Part shown: positions 5,661-7,108 of the stretch, in pieces
Layout of the letters: every line of letters starts with the position of its first letter
Numbering within the stretch: position 1 is the stretch's first letter
NCBI GenBank assembly: GCA_022710245.1
Contig: JAKLHH010000385.1
Coordinates: 1 to 7,108 of the forward strand
DNA from: Myxococcota bacterium
GTDB lineage: Bacteria > Myxococcota > Polyangia > GCA-2747355 > JAKLHH01
Direction: 5' to 3'
DNA: 7,108 bases
Made by a program: the position numbers and the translations under genes
Notes under the pieces: model-generated
Told to the model about the DNA's origin: nothing
The model's database searches: none
What the model saw: only the letters and a program-made list of their open reading frames with translations

Positions 5661-6491
5661 ATGTTCTTCATCCGGTTCTGGGGTGTGCGTGGCAGCATCC
5701 CGGTCCCTGGTCCCAAGACGGTCAACATCGGCGGCAACACCAGCTGCATCGAGGTGCGGGCCGGCTCCGAGATCCTCATCTTCGACGCCGGGACGGGCAT
5801 CCGGGCGCTCGGCAACACGTTGATGCGCGAGCTGCCGATCGTCGCGCGGATGTTCTTCACCCACGTCCACTGGGACCACATCCAGGGCTTCCCCTTCTTC
5901 GCCCCCGCCTTCATCAAGGGCAACCGCTTCGACCTCTTCGGCGGGCGAAAGATCTCCGCCACGCTGGCCGAGACCCTGGCCGGGCAGATGAACTTCCCGA
6001 ACTTCCCGGTGAGCCTCGCCGAGATGGCCGCGCAGATGAACTTCCACGATCTGCACGAGGGCGAGGCGGTCGCCTGCGGCGACGCGGTCATCAGCAACAA
6101 GCAGCTCAACCACCCCGGCGGCATCTTCGCCTACCGGGTCGACTTCGCCGGTCACTCGGTGGTCCTCGCGACCGACACCGAGCACTACTCCTGCACCGAC
6201 CGCAAGCTGACCGAGCTCGCCGAGGGCGCCGACGTCCTCATCTATGACGCGATGTACACCCCGGACGAGTACGCGGGGAGCGCCGAGTCGATGCCGCGGA
6301 CTGGCTGGGGCCACAGCACCTGGCAGGAGGGGGTCAAGGTGGCGCGGGAGGCCCGGGTGAAGAAGCTGGTGCTCTTCCACCACGACCCCGACCATGACGA
6401 CGCCGCCGTGCGCGAGATCGAGGCCCGCGCCCGTCAGGTCTTCCCGGACTCGATCGCCGCCTACGAGGGGCTGGCGCTCCAGCTCGGCTGA
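5661..6491 (+). CDS. MBL-fold metallo-hydrolase
   Basis: 276 residues, a single metallo-beta-lactamase-fold domain with no signal peptide, so cytoplasmic. The N-terminus FWGVRGSIPVPGPKTVNIGG (6-25) with NTSCIEV is typical of a widespread branch of MBL-fold phosphodiesterase-like proteins (related to PhnP and tRNase Z at a distance; from memory the TaR3-like group). All metal ligands are present: THVHWDH (His68, His70, Asp72, His73), His151 in LNHPGG, Asp172 in ATDTEH and His240/His241 in LFHHDPDH. His218 in GWGHST is a further conserved residue. The length is normal for the family. The physiological substrate is not established for this branch; phosphodiester hydrolysis is likely. The ATG is preceded by GAGGAGG (5649-5655) with 5-base spacing, the strongest ribosome binding site in the window. 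The gene stands alone and is divergent from the glycosidase. Confidence 0.93.
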   Translation: MFFIRFWGVRGSIPVPGPKTVNIGGNTSCIEVRAGSEILIFDAGTGIRALGNTLMRELPIVARMFFTHVHWDHIQGFPFFAPAFIKGNRFDLFGGRKISATLAETLAGQMNFPNFPVSLAEMAAQMNFHDLHEGEAVACGDAVISNKQLNHPGGIFAYRVDFAGHSVVLATDTEHYSCTDRKLTELAEGADVLIYDAMYTPDEYAGSAESMPRTGWGHSTWQEGVKVAREARVKKLVLFHHDPDHDDAAVREIEARARQVFPDSIAAYEGLALQLG

Positions 6492-6502
6492 CGTCCCGAT
6501 TG

Positions 6503-6529
6503 GCGACGTCGGCGTCGCTTCGGCGTCGC
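6503..6529 (+). terminator. Hairpin with two alternative 3' arms after the MBL gene
   Basis: GCGACG (6503-6508) can pair with CGTCGC at 6513-6518 (6-bp stem, four-base loop TCGG) or with a second copy of the same arm at 6524-6529. It begins 12 bases after the stop codon, where a terminator is expected, but no T-run follows, so it is at best a weak or factor-assisted terminator. Confidence 0.35.
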
Positions 6530-6536
6530 TTCGGCG
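6511..6536 (+). repeat. Short tandem repeat, 11-bp unit, 2.4 copies
   Basis: GGCGTCGCTTC occurs at 6511-6521 and 6522-6532, followed by a partial GGCG. The two copies are identical. It lies in non-coding sequence and duplicates the 3' arm of the overlapping hairpin. Confidence 0.8.
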
Positions 6537-6555
6537 GTGATCCCTCTTCTCCAAC

Positions 6556-6584
6556 TTGACACTGGCGCCGAATGGTGGAATCGT
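6556..6584 (+). promoter_or_regulatory. Possible promoter of the tandem lipoprotein genes
   Basis: TTGACA (6556-6561) is a perfect -35 hexamer, but the base window 17 further on (AATCGT, 6579-6584) matches the -10 consensus at only 3 of 6. If used, the leader would be about 80 bases and would contain the hairpin at 6618-6634. The region 6541-6660 is clearly less GC-rich than the genes, as expected for a regulatory region. Confidence 0.3.
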
Positions 6585-6617
6585 CCTGCGTCTCACAGGC
6601 CAGGCAGTTTTTTCGTC

Positions 6618-6634
6618 GGAGAGCGTGGCTCTCC
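6618..6634 (+). promoter_or_regulatory. Perfect 7-bp hairpin in the leader of the lipoprotein pair
   Basis: GGAGAGC (6618-6624), loop GTG, GCTCTCC (6628-6634). It lies 39 bases before the ATG at 6673, after a T6 run (6608-6613) and before an 8-bp palindrome GTGATCAC (6640-6647). It has no downstream U-tract, so it is a leader structure and not a terminator. The strong RBS AAAGGAGGG (6654-6662) follows and is not part of the stem. Confidence 0.45.
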
Positions 6635-6672
6635 ATCTGGTGATCACATCCTGAAAGGAGGGAGCACCCGCG

Positions 6673-6867
6673 ATGAGGTACTTGCTGATTCTGAGTGCGC
6701 TGGCGGCGCTGGCCCTGGCGGGCCTTGGCTGCATGGGCGGAACGATCGTGCGCGGCCAGCAGGGCAAGGCGTACGTGGTCAAGGGCAACATCTTCGGCAC
6801 GAGCATGTGGAACTGCGACGCCACAGCCGGCAAGCCCAAGTGCTACAAGGTCATCAAGCAGCAGTAA
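6673..6867 (+). CDS. Small lipoprotein with a C-terminal Cys pair, first of a tandem pair
   Basis: 64 residues, shorter than most annotation cut-offs but well supported: a strong RBS (AAAGGAGGG, about 10 bases before the ATG), a clear signal sequence MRYLLILSALAALALAGLGC with candidate lipidated Cys20, and a mature part of only 45 residues. The mature part holds GKAYVVKGNIFG (31-42), then WNCDATAGKPKCYKV with Cys48 and Cys57 (C-x8-C), able to form one disulfide in the periplasm. The lipobox has Leu at -2 and Gly at -3, which is loose but common in this kind of organism. The next gene starts 14 bases later and encodes a protein with the same plan, so the two form an operon of likely paralogues. 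I do not recognise a named family; similar short AYVVK...FG...YC...C proteins seem familiar from myxobacterial genomes. Function unknown. Confidence 0.75.
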   Translation: MRYLLILSALAALALAGLGCMGGTIVRGQQGKAYVVKGNIFGTSMWNCDATAGKPKCYKVIKQQ

Positions 6868-6881
6868 CCGAGGAGACAACC

Positions 6882-7108
6882 ATGCGTAGACTGATCCTGA
6901 TTGCGGTTGCGGTCCTCGGCCTCGCTGCGGGCTGCACCTTCGTGAACAGCGGACAGGGCGGCCAGACGAGCAAGACCAACGAGGCGTGGTACACCGAGAC
7001 GGTGGGCTTCGCGGGCTTGACCTTCGCGGTCCACGTCTACTACTGCCCGCCGATGGGCAGCGGCGGCGCCTCCACCTGCACCGAGGCCGAGATGGTCGAG
7101 AACGCCAC
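6882..7108 (+). CDS. Small lipoprotein, second of a tandem pair (cut by the window end)
   Basis: The first 75 residues are visible; no stop codon occurs before the window ends. AGGAG (6871-6875) sits 6 bases before the ATG. The signal sequence MRRLILIAVAVLGLAAGC ends at candidate lipidated Cys18. A Gly/Ser/Thr-rich spacer follows, then NEAWYTETVGFAG (33-45), LTFAVHVYYC and a second Cys: Cys55 and Cys66 (C-x10-C). The order Ala-aromatic, Phe-Gly/Ala, aromatic-x-Cys, Cys repeats that of the preceding gene, so I infer a tandem duplication followed by divergence. This copy has a longer spacer and continues with an acidic stretch (TEAEMVENA). The function is unknown; the protein is probably anchored to the outer or inner membrane facing the periplasm. 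Confidence 0.75.
   Translation, partial: MRRLILIAVAVLGLAAGCTFVNSGQGGQTSKTNEAWYTETVGFAGLTFAVHVYYCPPMGSGGASTCTEAEMVENA

Noticed and set aside
6562..6590. Possible sigma54 promoter in TGGCGCC...GGTGGAA
   Set aside because: The required GG and GC dinucleotides are not at the fixed 10-base spacing, so the -24/-12 pattern is not met.
6585..6613. Possible intrinsic terminator ending in T6 before the lipoprotein pair
   Set aside because: Only 4-bp stems (CTGC/GCAG or CCTG/CAGG) can be drawn before the T-run, too weak for a confident call; it is also more than 90 bases after the MBL stop.
5541..6839. Minus-strand open frame of 432 codons across the MBL gene and the following intergenic region
   Set aside because: It would erase a clear MBL gene with all metal ligands, both intergenic regions and the first small lipoprotein. 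Its product is a typical antisense Val/Asp/Gly-rich shadow.

Overview
The window is about 70% G+C and carries eight protein genes, two of them cut by the window edges. It reads as a chromosomal segment of a Gram-negative, high-GC bacterium, most likely a myxobacterium or another 'deltaproteobacterium' in the old sense. The reasons are the lipoprotein signals ending in A-A-C or A-G-C, a hydrophilic linker rich in Asp, Arg, Ala and Pro in one lipoprotein, an outer-membrane beta-barrel, and promoters whose -10 boxes are of the TAGAxT type. This placement is inferred from style, not from a marker gene. I see no mobile element, CRISPR array, rRNA or tRNA.

Layout, left to right. (1) Positions 1-350, plus strand: the C-terminal end of an M48-family membrane metallopeptidase. 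(2) Positions 360-707, plus: a small secreted protein, probably a lipoprotein, that consists mainly of a module usually seen at the C-terminus of secreted depolymerases. Its promoter lies inside the end of the peptidase gene and predicts a leaderless mRNA. (3) Positions 709-1323 and 1330-1758, minus: tag (3-methyladenine DNA glycosylase I) preceded by a small cupin-fold protein, packed as a two-gene unit. (4) Positions 1872-3260 and 3250-5448, minus: a GH5 endoglycoceramidase-like lipoprotein whose stop codon overlaps the start of an outer-membrane beta-barrel gene. (5) Positions 5449-5660: a divergent intergenic region with a promoter in each direction, an operator-like dyad and a leader hairpin. 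(6) Positions 5661-6491, plus: a stand-alone MBL-fold metallo-hydrolase. (7) Positions 6492-6672: an intergenic region with repeats and hairpins. (8) Positions 6673-6867 and 6882-7108 (cut by the window end), plus: two tandem, apparently paralogous small lipoproteins.

How the genes may work together. The clearest functional pair is the glycosidase lipoprotein and the overlapping beta-barrel gene. Together they look like a cell-envelope module that cleaves a glycan or glycolipid and moves product, or the enzyme itself, through the outer membrane. The cupin-tag pair is compact, but I cannot connect the cupin to DNA repair beyond co-transcription. The MBL hydrolase is divergent from the glycosidase and has its own promoter and a strong ribosome binding site. 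The most novel-looking material is the set of three small envelope proteins (360-707 and the tandem pair at 6673-7108) and the regulatory structure in the two intergenic regions. All functions are read from sequence patterns and family knowledge; no database search was run.
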